Positions 1-6,254 of a DNA stretch of 37,593 bases are shown piece after piece. The notes under the pieces were generated by a model. The model made no database searches, was not told the DNA's origin, and worked only from the letters and a program-made list of their open reading frames with translations. The stretch spans positions 1 through 37,593 of the forward strand of contig CAUDEY010000021.1 in NCBI GenBank assembly GCA_958448705.1, read 5' to 3'. How positions within the stretch are numbered: position 1 is the stretch's first letter; each line of letters begins with the position of its first letter. The position numbers and the translations under genes were made by a program. The stretch is from UMGS1322 sp900550765 (lineage in GTDB: Bacteria; Bacillota; Clostridia; Christensenellales; QALW01).

Positions 1-428
1 TTTCGGCCGCCCCGGCGATTCCGGATGAGGCCATTGCACTGCTAAAGAAGGAAGGGCTTAGGTTACAGGAAAAAGAAAGGTTTATGGCCGAGCGAACCCG
101 TATTATTTTTAAAGAACTTACCACAGAAGAAAAGCAGAGGATTATCCGGGAAAACCCGCTTTATGGAAGAGTGATCTGCCGGTGTGAAACGATTACCGAG
201 GGAGAGATCGTACAGGCGCTGCATTCCCCGATTCCCGCTCATACGGTAGACGGTGTAAAACGACGCTGTAATGCTGGAATGGGCCGATGTCAGGGAGGAT
301 TCTGTGGGCCGAAAGTGCTGGAAATTATAAGCCGTGAGAAAAAACTTGACCCACTTGCCGTTCTGAAAGACAAAAACGGCAGCAGAATGCTGTTTGCTGA
401 AACAAAGGGGGAGGAGTACCATGTATGA
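1..428 (+). CDS. GlpA-like FAD-dependent oxidoreductase, C-terminal part (5' end outside window)
   Basis: The frame is open from base 3, so only the last 141 or so residues are present. The C-terminus carries a BFD-like [2Fe-2S] domain with the Cys pattern CRCE near its start and GRCQGGFC further on. This layout is typical of anaerobic glycerol-3-phosphate dehydrogenase GlpA and its many Clostridia paralogues, which oxidise a substrate through FAD and pass electrons on. The stop at 426-428 overlaps the next gene by 8 bases, and the next two genes form the usual Clostridia triad (FAD oxidoreductase, DUF1667). The ATG at 84 is an internal Met, not a start. The substrate cannot be decided without the N-terminal domain; glycerol 3-phosphate is likely but not shown. 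Confidence 0.85.
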   Translation, partial: SAAPAIPDEAIALLKKEGLRLQEKERFMAERTRIIFKELTTEEKQRIIRENPLYGRVICRCETITEGEIVQALHSPIPAHTVDGVKRRCNAGMGRCQGGFCGPKVLEIISREKKLDPLAVLKDKNGSRMLFAETKGEEYHV

Positions 429-1674
429 TTTAATTGTGATCGGCGGCGGACCTGCGGGCTTAAGTGCGGCCTATACCGCCTATCAAAAGGGTGTAAAGAA
501 AATTTTAATTCTTGAACGGGGTACGGAGTTGGGCGGCATATTAAACCAGTGTATACACAATGGGTTTGGACTGCATTATTTTAAGGAAGAGCTTACCGGA
601 CCTGAATATGCGGAACGTTTTATTAAACTGCTTAATAATACGGGGATCGAAGTTAAGCTGGATACGATGGTTTTGGATGTTTCGCCGCAAAAGCAGGTCA
701 GTGCGGTAAACGGAAAAGACGGATTGATGCTTTTGGAGGCACGGGCAATTATTTTGGCCATGGGATGCCGGGAACGTACCCGCGGAGCTATTGCAATTCC
801 GGGTGACAGGCCGGCGGGAGTTTATACGGCCGGTGCGGCGCAGAGATATTTGAATATTGACGGATATATGGTGGGAAAGCGCGTAATTATTTTAGGCAGC
901 GGCGATATCGGCTTGATTATGGCCCGAAGAATGACGCTGGAGGGCGCGAGGGTACTTGCCTGCGTGGAAGTAATGCCTTATTCTGGAGGTCTTACCCGAA
1001 ATATCGTTCAGTGTTTGGAGGATTTTGAAATTCCGTTGTATCTTTCCCATACGATAATAGATATTCAGGGGAAAAACAGGGTAGAAAAAGTGGTAGTTGC
1101 TAAAGTAGATGAAAATCGGAATCCCATCTGCGGCACGGAAATATTTTTTGACTGTGATACAGTTCTTCTCTCTGTAGGGTTGATTCCTGAAAATGAACTG
1201 ACAAGGGGAGCGGGAATTGAAATGGATGCACGTACCGGCGGTGCTGTGGTTTTTGAAAATATGGAAACGAGGATTCCCGGAATTTTTGCCTGCGGAAATG
1301 CGGCGCATGTGCATGACCTTGTGGATTATGTAACGACTGAAAGCAGCCGGGCAGGAGAAGCGGCCGCGGTATATCTTCAAAACGGAGAAAAAGCGGGAAG
1401 GTGTCTGGATGTTAAAAACGGAAATGGCGTAAATTATACGATTCCGCAAAAAATACGGATAGGAAAAAAGGAAAAAACAGAGATATTTTTCAGAGTCAAC
1501 CGTGTCTTTCAGGAGAGCGTCATTCGCGTGCTCAGCGGCAAAGAAACGCTTGTCTCTTTTAAACGTGAACATATGGCACCAGGAGAGATGGAACATATTC
1601 TTATTCCGACGGATCTGCTTGGGAAGGCCGGAGAAGACCTAACGGTTACAGCGGAAAGGAGGGAGAAGCAATGA
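421..1674 (+). CDS. NAD(P)/FAD-dependent oxidoreductase of the GlpA/DUF1667 triad
   Basis: This is a 417-residue pyridine nucleotide-disulfide-type flavoprotein. The FAD dinucleotide motif GGGPAG lies at residues 8-13, a second GSGDIG motif for NAD(P) near 159-164, and the FAD-closing segment CGNAAHVHD near 290. I chose ATG 421 rather than the longer frame from 394, because GGGGGAGGAG lies just upstream and the Rossmann strand begins at MYDLIVIGGG. It overlaps the previous gene by 8 bases and the next by 4 (ATGA), so the three are translationally coupled. It probably acts as the electron-transfer partner of the GlpA-like subunit in the cytoplasm. The physiological acceptor is not visible. Confidence 0.88.
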   Translation: MYDLIVIGGGPAGLSAAYTAYQKGVKKILILERGTELGGILNQCIHNGFGLHYFKEELTGPEYAERFIKLLNNTGIEVKLDTMVLDVSPQKQVSAVNGKDGLMLLEARAIILAMGCRERTRGAIAIPGDRPAGVYTAGAAQRYLNIDGYMVGKRVIILGSGDIGLIMARRMTLEGARVLACVEVMPYSGGLTRNIVQCLEDFEIPLYLSHTIIDIQGKNRVEKVVVAKVDENRNPICGTEIFFDCDTVLLSVGLIPENELTRGAGIEMDARTGGAVVFENMETRIPGIFACGNAAHVHDLVDYVTTESSRAGEAAAVYLQNGEKAGRCLDVKNGNGVNYTIPQKIRIGKKEKTEIFFRVNRVFQESVIRVLSGKETLVSFKREHMAPGEMEHILIPTDLLGKAGEDLTVTAERREKQ

Positions 1675-2015
1675 AGGAATTGATTTGTATTGTTTGCCCG
1701 AGGGGATGCCATTTAAAAGTAGAGGAAGGGGAAGAGCTTTCTGTACGGGGAAACGGCTGCCTCCGCGGTGTGGAGTACGGAAAAAATGAGGTAACGCATC
1801 CGATGCGGATGGTGACAAGTACCGTAAAAATTACCGGTGCGCTGCATCGGCGGTGTCCGGTCAAGACCAGTACCGCGGTTCCCAAGGAAAAAATTGCGGA
1901 AATTATGCAGGCTTTGACAGCAGTGACCCTTACGGCGCCGGTGTATAGCGGACAGATAGTGATTGCAAAGGTTGCTGGAACTTCTGCGGATATTGTATGC
2001 ACAAGAAGTATGTAA
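1671..2015 (+). CDS. DUF1667 family protein, last gene of the GlpA-like triad
   Basis: A 114-residue protein with a conserved Cys cluster: Cys6, Cys9 and Cys13 in CIVCPRGC, Cys30 in GNGCLRG, and a later RRCPVKT. This is the DUF1667 signature; the cysteines probably bind a metal or an Fe-S centre. In Clostridia this family almost always follows the two FAD oxidoreductases seen here, so it is likely a small electron-transfer or assembly subunit of the same enzyme. Start ATG 1671 overlaps the previous stop (ATGA) and has AGGAGGGAGAAG upstream. An intrinsic terminator follows about 95 bases after the stop. Confidence 0.85.
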   Translation: MKELICIVCPRGCHLKVEEGEELSVRGNGCLRGVEYGKNEVTHPMRMVTSTVKITGALHRRCPVKTSTAVPKEKIAEIMQALTAVTLTAPVYSGQIVIAKVAGTSADIVCTRSM

Positions 2016-2109
2016 GGTAAGGCGTACAAAAAATTATCTCCGTGTGGATAAAAAGAGATAGAGAAATTCGGAGGTTCCTTTTAAAGGAACAGAGGAATCA
2101 GCGGAAAAG

Positions 2110-2150
2110 CGGTTTGAAAGATGCCCTGGCAGCTTTCAGATCGTTTTTTT
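2110..2150 (+). terminator. Intrinsic terminator of the GlpA-like triad
   Basis: An 11-base arm at 2110-2120 pairs with 2133-2143, including G-U pairs, and extends inward through TGC/GCA. Seven T residues follow at 2144-2150. It separates the oxidoreductase triad from the collagen-like gene. Confidence 0.8.
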
Positions 2151-2231
2151 ATATAATGGAATAACGAAAAGATTTGTGTCCAACTGCAAAGAAAAATCAT
2201 AGGTTGTTAATGGGGAATCATTATGATCCCG

Positions 2232-2253
2232 GTGTACCTGTTTTGCGGTACAC
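2232..2253 (+). promoter_or_regulatory. Leader hairpin upstream of the collagen-like gene
   Basis: GTGTACC (2232-2238) and GGTACAC (2247-2253) form a perfect 7-bp stem with an 8-base loop. It ends 10 bases before the AAGGAGG ribosome site at 2264-2270. There is no T-run after it, so it is not a terminator. It could tune translation or mRNA stability; the function is not shown. Confidence 0.4.
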
Positions 2254-2275
2254 ATATAAGAATAAGGAGGATAAT

Positions 2276-3571
2276 ATGAACAGATTTTACGATCCATTTA
2301 ATAACGGAAGCACAATATCTGATCTGGGAATGAGCTGCAGATGTCAGAATCAATCCCAGGGGATCCCTTCGTGCCAGCCTTCATGCCCTCCGCCGTGTCC
2401 GACACCATGTCCGCCGCCATGTCCAACGCCGTGTCCGCCGATCATTGGTCCAACAGGTCCAACAGGCCCCACCGGCCCAACAGGTCCAACAGGCCCTGCC
2501 GGAAATACGACGATAACAGTAGGAAATACTACTACAGGACAGCCAGGAACGGTAGCCTCAGTTTTTAATAGGGGTACGCCCAGTGCGGCTATTTTGGATT
2601 TTGTAATTCCTGCAGGTCCGACCGGACCTACTGGCCCGGCAGGTGCCACGGGAGCGACAGGTGCAACAGGCGCAACGGGAGCAACGGGTGCGGCCGGCCC
2701 GGTAGGCCCAACAGGCCCTGCAGGCCCGGCAGGCGCAACAGGCGCCACGGGTGCCACCGGAGCCACAGGTGCTACCGGAGCCACCGGCCCAATCGGTCCG
2801 ACCGGCCCAACGGGTCCCACTGGAGCAACGGGCGCTACAGGTGCCGCAGGTGCAGCAGGCCCGATCGGCCCCACCGGCCCAACAGGTGCTACGGGTGCTA
2901 CAGGAGCGACAGGTGCAACAGGTCCGACCGGTCCAACGGGAGCAACGGGCGCAGCAGGTGCAACAGGTCCGACCGGCCCCACCGGCCCAACTGGCCCAAC
3001 TGGCCCAACAGGTGCTACAGGTGCCACGGGAGCCACAGGTGAAGCAGGCCCCACGGGTCCAACCGGCCCCACGGGAGCCACCGGTGCAGCTGGTGCAACG
3101 GGAGCAGCAGGTCCCACGGGTCCCACGGGTCCTACCGGTCCTGCCGGTACAGGATTGAGCGCTTACGGCGGAAAGTATGATAATACAACGGAAGCGTTAT
3201 CCCTTACTACCGCAACGCCGACACAAGTTCCGCTTGATTTAACACTTCCGGCAGAAGATATCACGTATGGTACTGCTAACAGTGTTACAATCGGCACAAC
3301 GGGCGTTTATGAATTGAATTACGGTGTTACGGGGTCATCCTCCGTTGCTACAGATTTAACGGTAGCGGTACGGAATAACGGTGCTGCGCTTACCGAAGCC
3401 ACAGTAACACAGAGTCTTGCTGCGGATACAGATACAAATGTTGGAGGAAGCTCTATTGTAAACTTGACGGCCGGCGATGTGCTGGATTTAAGCGTTACGT
3501 CCTCGAATACTGGGGATTTCACATTAAGTGACGGTGTTAATGCACATTTGGTTGTCAAACGGTTGAACTGA
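2276..3571 (+). CDS. Collagen-like repeat surface/exosporium protein with BclA-type C-terminal domain
   Basis: This 431-residue protein starts at ATG 2276, seven bases after AAGGAGG, rather than at the longer frame from 2174. Residues 33-55 are a Cys/Pro-rich segment (CPPPCPTPC). Six Gly-X-Y triplets follow at 58-75, then a non-collagen module of about 38 residues (76-113), then 59 uninterrupted triplets at 114-290, mostly GPT, GAT and GPA. The last 140 residues match the BclA C-terminal jelly-roll type that trimerises on spore hair filaments. There is no obvious signal peptide, as usual for exosporium proteins. The many Thr in the Y position are likely O-glycosylation sites, and a glycosyltransferase gene follows. 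Spore versus vegetative surface location is not resolved. Confidence 0.85.
   Translation: MNRFYDPFNNGSTISDLGMSCRCQNQSQGIPSCQPSCPPPCPTPCPPPCPTPCPPIIGPTGPTGPTGPTGPTGPAGNTTITVGNTTTGQPGTVASVFNRGTPSAAILDFVIPAGPTGPTGPAGATGATGATGATGATGAAGPVGPTGPAGPAGATGATGATGATGATGATGPIGPTGPTGPTGATGATGAAGAAGPIGPTGPTGATGATGATGATGPTGPTGATGAAGATGPTGPTGPTGPTGPTGATGATGATGEAGPTGPTGPTGATGAAGATGAAGPTGPTGPTGPAGTGLSAYGGKYDNTTEALSLTTATPTQVPLDLTLPAEDITYGTANSVTIGTTGVYELNYGVTGSSSVATDLTVAVRNNGAALTEATVTQSLAADTDTNVGGSSIVNLTAGDVLDLSVTSSNTGDFTLSDGVNAHLVVKRLN
2615..3145 (+). repeat. Collagen Gly-X-Y coding repeat (59 triplets, 9-bp periodicity)
   Basis: This is a continuous 531-base run of 9-bp units encoding GPT, GAT, GPA, GAA, GPI, GPV and one GEA. 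Synonymous third-base changes break exact repetition, but many units are identical over 9-18 bases. Such tracts expand and contract by slippage or recombination, so the copy number probably varies between strains. Confidence 0.9.
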
Positions 3572-3633
3572 TCCATTTAAAAAGCAAAGGAAATCGGCGG
3601 AATTCTTATAGATTCTGCCCATTAAAAGGCATA

Positions 3634-3663
3634 GAAAATCTCCGCTTTTTCGGAGATTTTCTT
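3634..3663 (+). terminator. Intrinsic terminator after the collagen-like gene
   Basis: A perfect 11-bp stem (3634-3644 with 3651-3661) has a CTTTTT loop and a 3' arm ending in T residues. It ends only 27 bases before the glycosyltransferase start, so that gene depends on readthrough or on a promoter I cannot see. A weaker hairpin lies just upstream at 3596-3619. Confidence 0.75.
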
Positions 3664-3689
3664 ACATAAGAGTTAGGAGGTGTGAAAAT

Positions 3690-4772
3690 TTGAAAGTTTG
3701 CGTATACGCAATTGCTAAGAATGAAGAAAAATTTGCAGCTAGATGGGCACAAAGCATGAAGGAAGCAGATGAGATTTTTGTGCTGGATACCGGTTCAACG
3801 GATGAGACCGTAAAAATACTTGAGGAAAACGGTGTACAGGTAAGCGTGCAAAAAATTGAACCTTGGAGATTTGATAAAGCAAGAAATGCTTCTTTAGATT
3901 TAGTGCCTGAAGATGCCGATATTTGCGTGTGTACGGATTTGGATGAGGTCTTTCACCCTGGTTGGCGTGAAAAAATGGAATTGCAGTGGAAAAAAGGCGC
4001 CGATAGACTGCGCTATCGTTATACTTGGAATTTTCAGGAAGACGGCAGCGAGGGCATCGTATTTTGGATTGAAAAAACACATGCGCGCAAAGGGTATCAA
4101 TGGGTCAATCCCGTTCATGAGGTTCTTGCTTTTGAAAAACCGTCGGAAAGAATTTTAACGGTTGAAGGTGTGCAGCTGGATCATCATGCGGATGATACAA
4201 AGCCAAGAACGCAATATCTTCCATTGCTGGAGTTGGCTGTGGAAGAAATGCCGGATAATGATAGGAATGTACATTATTTGGGCAGAGAATATATGTATAC
4301 CGGACAGTACCAAAAAGCAATAGAAATGCTGAAACGTCATTTGGAGATGCCCAAAGCAATATGGCGTGACGAACGCTGCGCATCGATGCGTTATATTGCA
4401 AAATGTTATGTAAAGCTTGGGAATATTCCAGAGGCCTATAAGTATTTCTTGCTGGCAATCGGGGAGGCACCGCATTTGCGGGAACCCTGGCTGGATGCGG
4501 CATATTTTGAATATATGCGTAAAAATTGGCTGGGTGCAGCGTATTTTATAGAATATGCGCTTACCATCAAGGAGCGGCCGCGGACGTATATTACAGAGGC
4601 CTCTTCTTGGGATGGTACCCCGTATGATGTACTTTCTATTGCTTATTATCATATAGGAGATATCGATAAGGCGATTGAAAACATCAGAAAAGCTATTGCG
4701 TATTCTGATGAAGTGCGATTAAAGGAAAATTTAAAGCTTTTTGAAAGTGAGGAAAGGCAAAGAAAAACATAA
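3690..4772 (+). CDS. Family 2 glycosyltransferase with C-terminal TPR-like repeats
   Basis: A 360-residue protein starting at TTG 3690, nine bases after TAGGAGG; a nearby GTG at 3682 runs straight into a stop. The N-terminus has the GT2 nucleotide-sugar fold: strand VCVYAIAKNEE, DTGSTDET at 33-40, and the metal-binding acidic motif DLDE at 83-86. From about residue 200 to the end the sequence turns helical with TPR-like pairs (for example YTGQYQKAIEML and YHIGDIDKAIENI). It probably transfers a sugar in the cytoplasm. The position directly behind the Thr-rich collagen-like gene points to that protein as acceptor, as for glycosyltransferases paired with BclA proteins. Sugar and acceptor are inferred. 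Confidence 0.85.
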   Translation: MKVCVYAIAKNEEKFAARWAQSMKEADEIFVLDTGSTDETVKILEENGVQVSVQKIEPWRFDKARNASLDLVPEDADICVCTDLDEVFHPGWREKMELQWKKGADRLRYRYTWNFQEDGSEGIVFWIEKTHARKGYQWVNPVHEVLAFEKPSERILTVEGVQLDHHADDTKPRTQYLPLLELAVEEMPDNDRNVHYLGREYMYTGQYQKAIEMLKRHLEMPKAIWRDERCASMRYIAKCYVKLGNIPEAYKYFLLAIGEAPHLREPWLDAAYFEYMRKNWLGAAYFIEYALTIKERPRTYITEASSWDGTPYDVLSIAYYHIGDIDKAIENIRKAIAYSDEVRLKENLKLFESEERQRKT

Positions 4773-4789
4773 AAACTTATGCTATGAAA

Positions 4790-4844
4790 AAAAGATTCCC
4801 CGCCGGAATATAGCGTATTGCAGCGGGGAGTTGTTTATTTTTTT
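4790..4844. terminator. Bidirectional intrinsic terminator between glycosyltransferase and degV
   Basis: CCCCGC (4798-4803) pairs with GCGGGG (4823-4828). The plus strand continues into a T-rich run at 4836-4844, and the minus strand into seven T residues (4787-4793 region). It ends the converging transcripts of the glycosyltransferase and the DegV gene. Confidence 0.75.
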
Positions 4845-5656
4845 ACAAACATTAAACCAAAGGCGCCGGGACCGATATGGGTGCCGATGGTGGGGCCTAT
4901 ATTGGCATAGATGACGTCGCTAAGTCCCACTTTTTCAATCAGATCGCGGCTGTTGGAAAGATCATGGGAATATACAGCGTAAACGGGATAGGAAAAGTCA
5001 ATCCCCGCATCCTGTACCTTTTTTTGTATTTGTTTTATGGCTTTGCTTTTGCCTAAAGATTTTCCGATTACACCGACAGTACCCTCTTCTTTGATTGTAA
5101 TAATCGGTTTTATATTGGCTAGTGTACCGAGACCGGCTTCCAAAACATTTAAACGCCCGCCTTTATAAAGATATTCCAGTGTATCAAGCGCAGCATATAT
5201 GACTACGCGTTTTTTTAATGCCGTAAGAACTTCTGCAATTTCCGCGGCGTTTTTTCCCTGATCCCGCAGCTTGATTGCTTCAAATAGAAGAATTTTCTGC
5301 GCGTAGGAGGCAGTGGAGGAATCGATGAAATGCAAACGGCATCCGGCCATTTCGGCAGCAAGCTCTGCGCTTTGGCAGGTCCCGCTTAAAGCAGAGGACA
5401 GCAATACGGCTACGACGTCATCATTTTTTTCGGCAGCATCTTTAAAAAATGGCAAAAAGTCTGAAGGGGAAGGCTGAGAAGTTTTGGGGGTATCTTTTAG
5501 CATGCGTTCATAAAACATATCTTTGGAAAGATCGATGCCGTCCTTTAAAACATCATGGCTGAAATTGATATACATGGGAACGACGTCAATTTTGTATTTT
5601 TTTGCCTCTTCCTGTGTGATTTCCGATGAGGTGTCGGTGAGAATTCTAACGCTCAT
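4835..5656 (-). CDS. DegV family fatty-acid-binding protein (FakB-like)
   Basis: A 273-residue cytoplasmic protein with all the DegV signatures: TDTSSEI at the N-terminus, TSQPSPSDF, SSALSGTCQSA, LEYLYKGGRL, IKPIITIKEEG and the closing IGTHIGPGAFG. Members bind a fatty acid and present it to the FakA kinase for phosphorylation and entry into phospholipid synthesis. A FakA gene is not in the window. The ribosome site AAGGAG lies about 9 bases before the ATG. The gene overlaps the end of the upstream MarR gene by 11 bases, so both come from the promoter at 6125-6152. Confidence 0.9.
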   Translation of the reverse strand: MSVRILTDTSSEITQEEAKKYKIDVVPMYINFSHDVLKDGIDLSKDMFYERMLKDTPKTSQPSPSDFLPFFKDAAEKNDDVVAVLLSSALSGTCQSAELAAEMAGCRLHFIDSSTASYAQKILLFEAIKLRDQGKNAAEIAEVLTALKKRVVIYAALDTLEYLYKGGRLNVLEAGLGTLANIKPIITIKEEGTVGVIGKSLGKSKAIKQIQKKVQDAGIDFSYPVYAVYSHDLSNSRDLIEKVGLSDVIYANIGPTIGTHIGPGAFGLMFVKK

Positions 5657-6089
5657 TTTTAAAATCTCCTTTGCAGAAAATATCAGAAATTCTGTCGAAC
5701 AGACGGATAACCTGGCGTGTGTCTTCTTGGCCTAATTGCTTAGCAGCATAGGAAGCAATGGCCATAGAATTCTTTTTTTCTTCCAGGTAGATTTTTTTTC
5801 CTGATTCAGTAAAAAAAATAAATCGTTCTCGTCGGTCGGTTGGATTAATACGGAATTTTATTAAATTTTTTTCTGTAAGATCATTTAGGATCTTATTAAT
5901 ATGTGATTTCAGCATTCCAGTATATTCACAAAGCTGCGTTGCCGTAATGCAGGTATCATTTTGTTCCGCTTGGTAAATAAAATGGCATACAAATGCCTGG
6001 TTATATGGTAAGTGATATACCAGGCGATGATTGCGCAGATTCACCGAGACTTTCAGCCATGCTGTGAGAAGTGCTTCATCCATCTGCAT
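5646..6089 (-). CDS. MarR family transcriptional regulator
   Basis: A 147-residue winged-helix protein. The recognition region ITATQLCEYTGMLKSHINKI is followed by the wing NPTDRRERFIFFT, the hallmark Asp-Arg-Arg of MarR proteins. The start is ATG 6089 with AAGGAGG 7 bases upstream; a second ATG two codons later is possible. It is co-transcribed with the DegV gene. A perfect inverted repeat sits on its own promoter, which suggests autoregulation. Pairing with a fatty-acid-binding protein recalls the FabT regulators of lipid synthesis, but the operator sequence differs from the known FabT box, so the ligand remains open. Confidence 0.88.
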   Translation of the reverse strand: MQMDEALLTAWLKVSVNLRNHRLVYHLPYNQAFVCHFIYQAEQNDTCITATQLCEYTGMLKSHINKILNDLTEKNLIKFRINPTDRRERFIFFTESGKKIYLEEKKNSMAIASYAAKQLGQEDTRQVIRLFDRISDIFCKGDFKNER

Positions 6090-6105
6090 AAGAAAACCTC
6101 CTTAA

Positions 6106-6126
6106 ATAGTTCAAACTATGAACTAT
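6106..6126. promoter_or_regulatory. Probable MarR operator, 8-bp inverted repeat
   Basis: ATAGTTCA (6106-6113) and TGAACTAT (6119-6126) are perfect inverted arms separated by 5 bases. The repeat touches the -10 hexamer of the marR-degV promoter and lies just upstream of the ribosome site, the usual place for a MarR autorepression site. Confidence 0.7.
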
Positions 6127-6152
6127 TATAACTGTTTTGATGCTTTTGTCAA
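6125..6152 (-). promoter_or_regulatory. Promoter of marR-degV
   Basis: Read on the minus strand: TTGACA at 6152-6147 and TATAAT at 6130-6125, with a 16-base spacer. Both hexamers match the sigma-A consensus exactly. The -10 is adjacent to the operator repeat. Confidence 0.8.
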
Positions 6153-6164
6153 GGCATTTATGGA

Positions 6165-6210
6165 TAAAAAAACGGCTTGAATTTTACTGTGTAACGCTTC
6201 AAACCGTTTT
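6165..6210 (-). terminator. Terminator of the large membrane protein gene
   Basis: On the minus strand a 13-base stem with one mismatch (6210-6198 with 6181-6169) ends in a T-run that continues to 6165. It lies 45 bases past the stop of the 6255-8435 gene. Confidence 0.7.
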
Positions 6211-6254
6211 CATGCTGTTTGTTTTACAAAAAATTTACAGGTGATTTTTTGCGT

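Noticed and set aside
892..1596. 234-codon minus-strand frame within the FAD oxidoreductase gene
   Set aside because: It is antisense to a clear Rossmann-type flavoprotein, with low-complexity composition and no ribosome site.
2129..2157. TATAAT at 2152-2157 as promoter of the collagen-like gene
   Set aside because: It falls right after the terminator T-run, and the position 17 bases upstream (GCAGCT) is no -35 box. A sporulation sigma factor promoter was also looked for and not recognised.
2350..3126. 258-codon minus-strand frame of Gly-Pro-Val/Ala-Pro-Val repeats
   Set aside because: It is the antisense of the collagen repeat; the absence of stops is a by-product of the GC-rich 9-bp units. 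There is no start signal or ribosome site.
2615..3145. Possible CRISPR-like repeat array
   Set aside because: The periodicity is 9 bases and encodes Gly-X-Y; there are no constant-length spacers.
3596..3619. First hairpin after the collagen-like gene as terminator
   Set aside because: The 8-bp stem has a G-U pair and no T-run follows; the hairpin at 3634-3663 is the better terminator.
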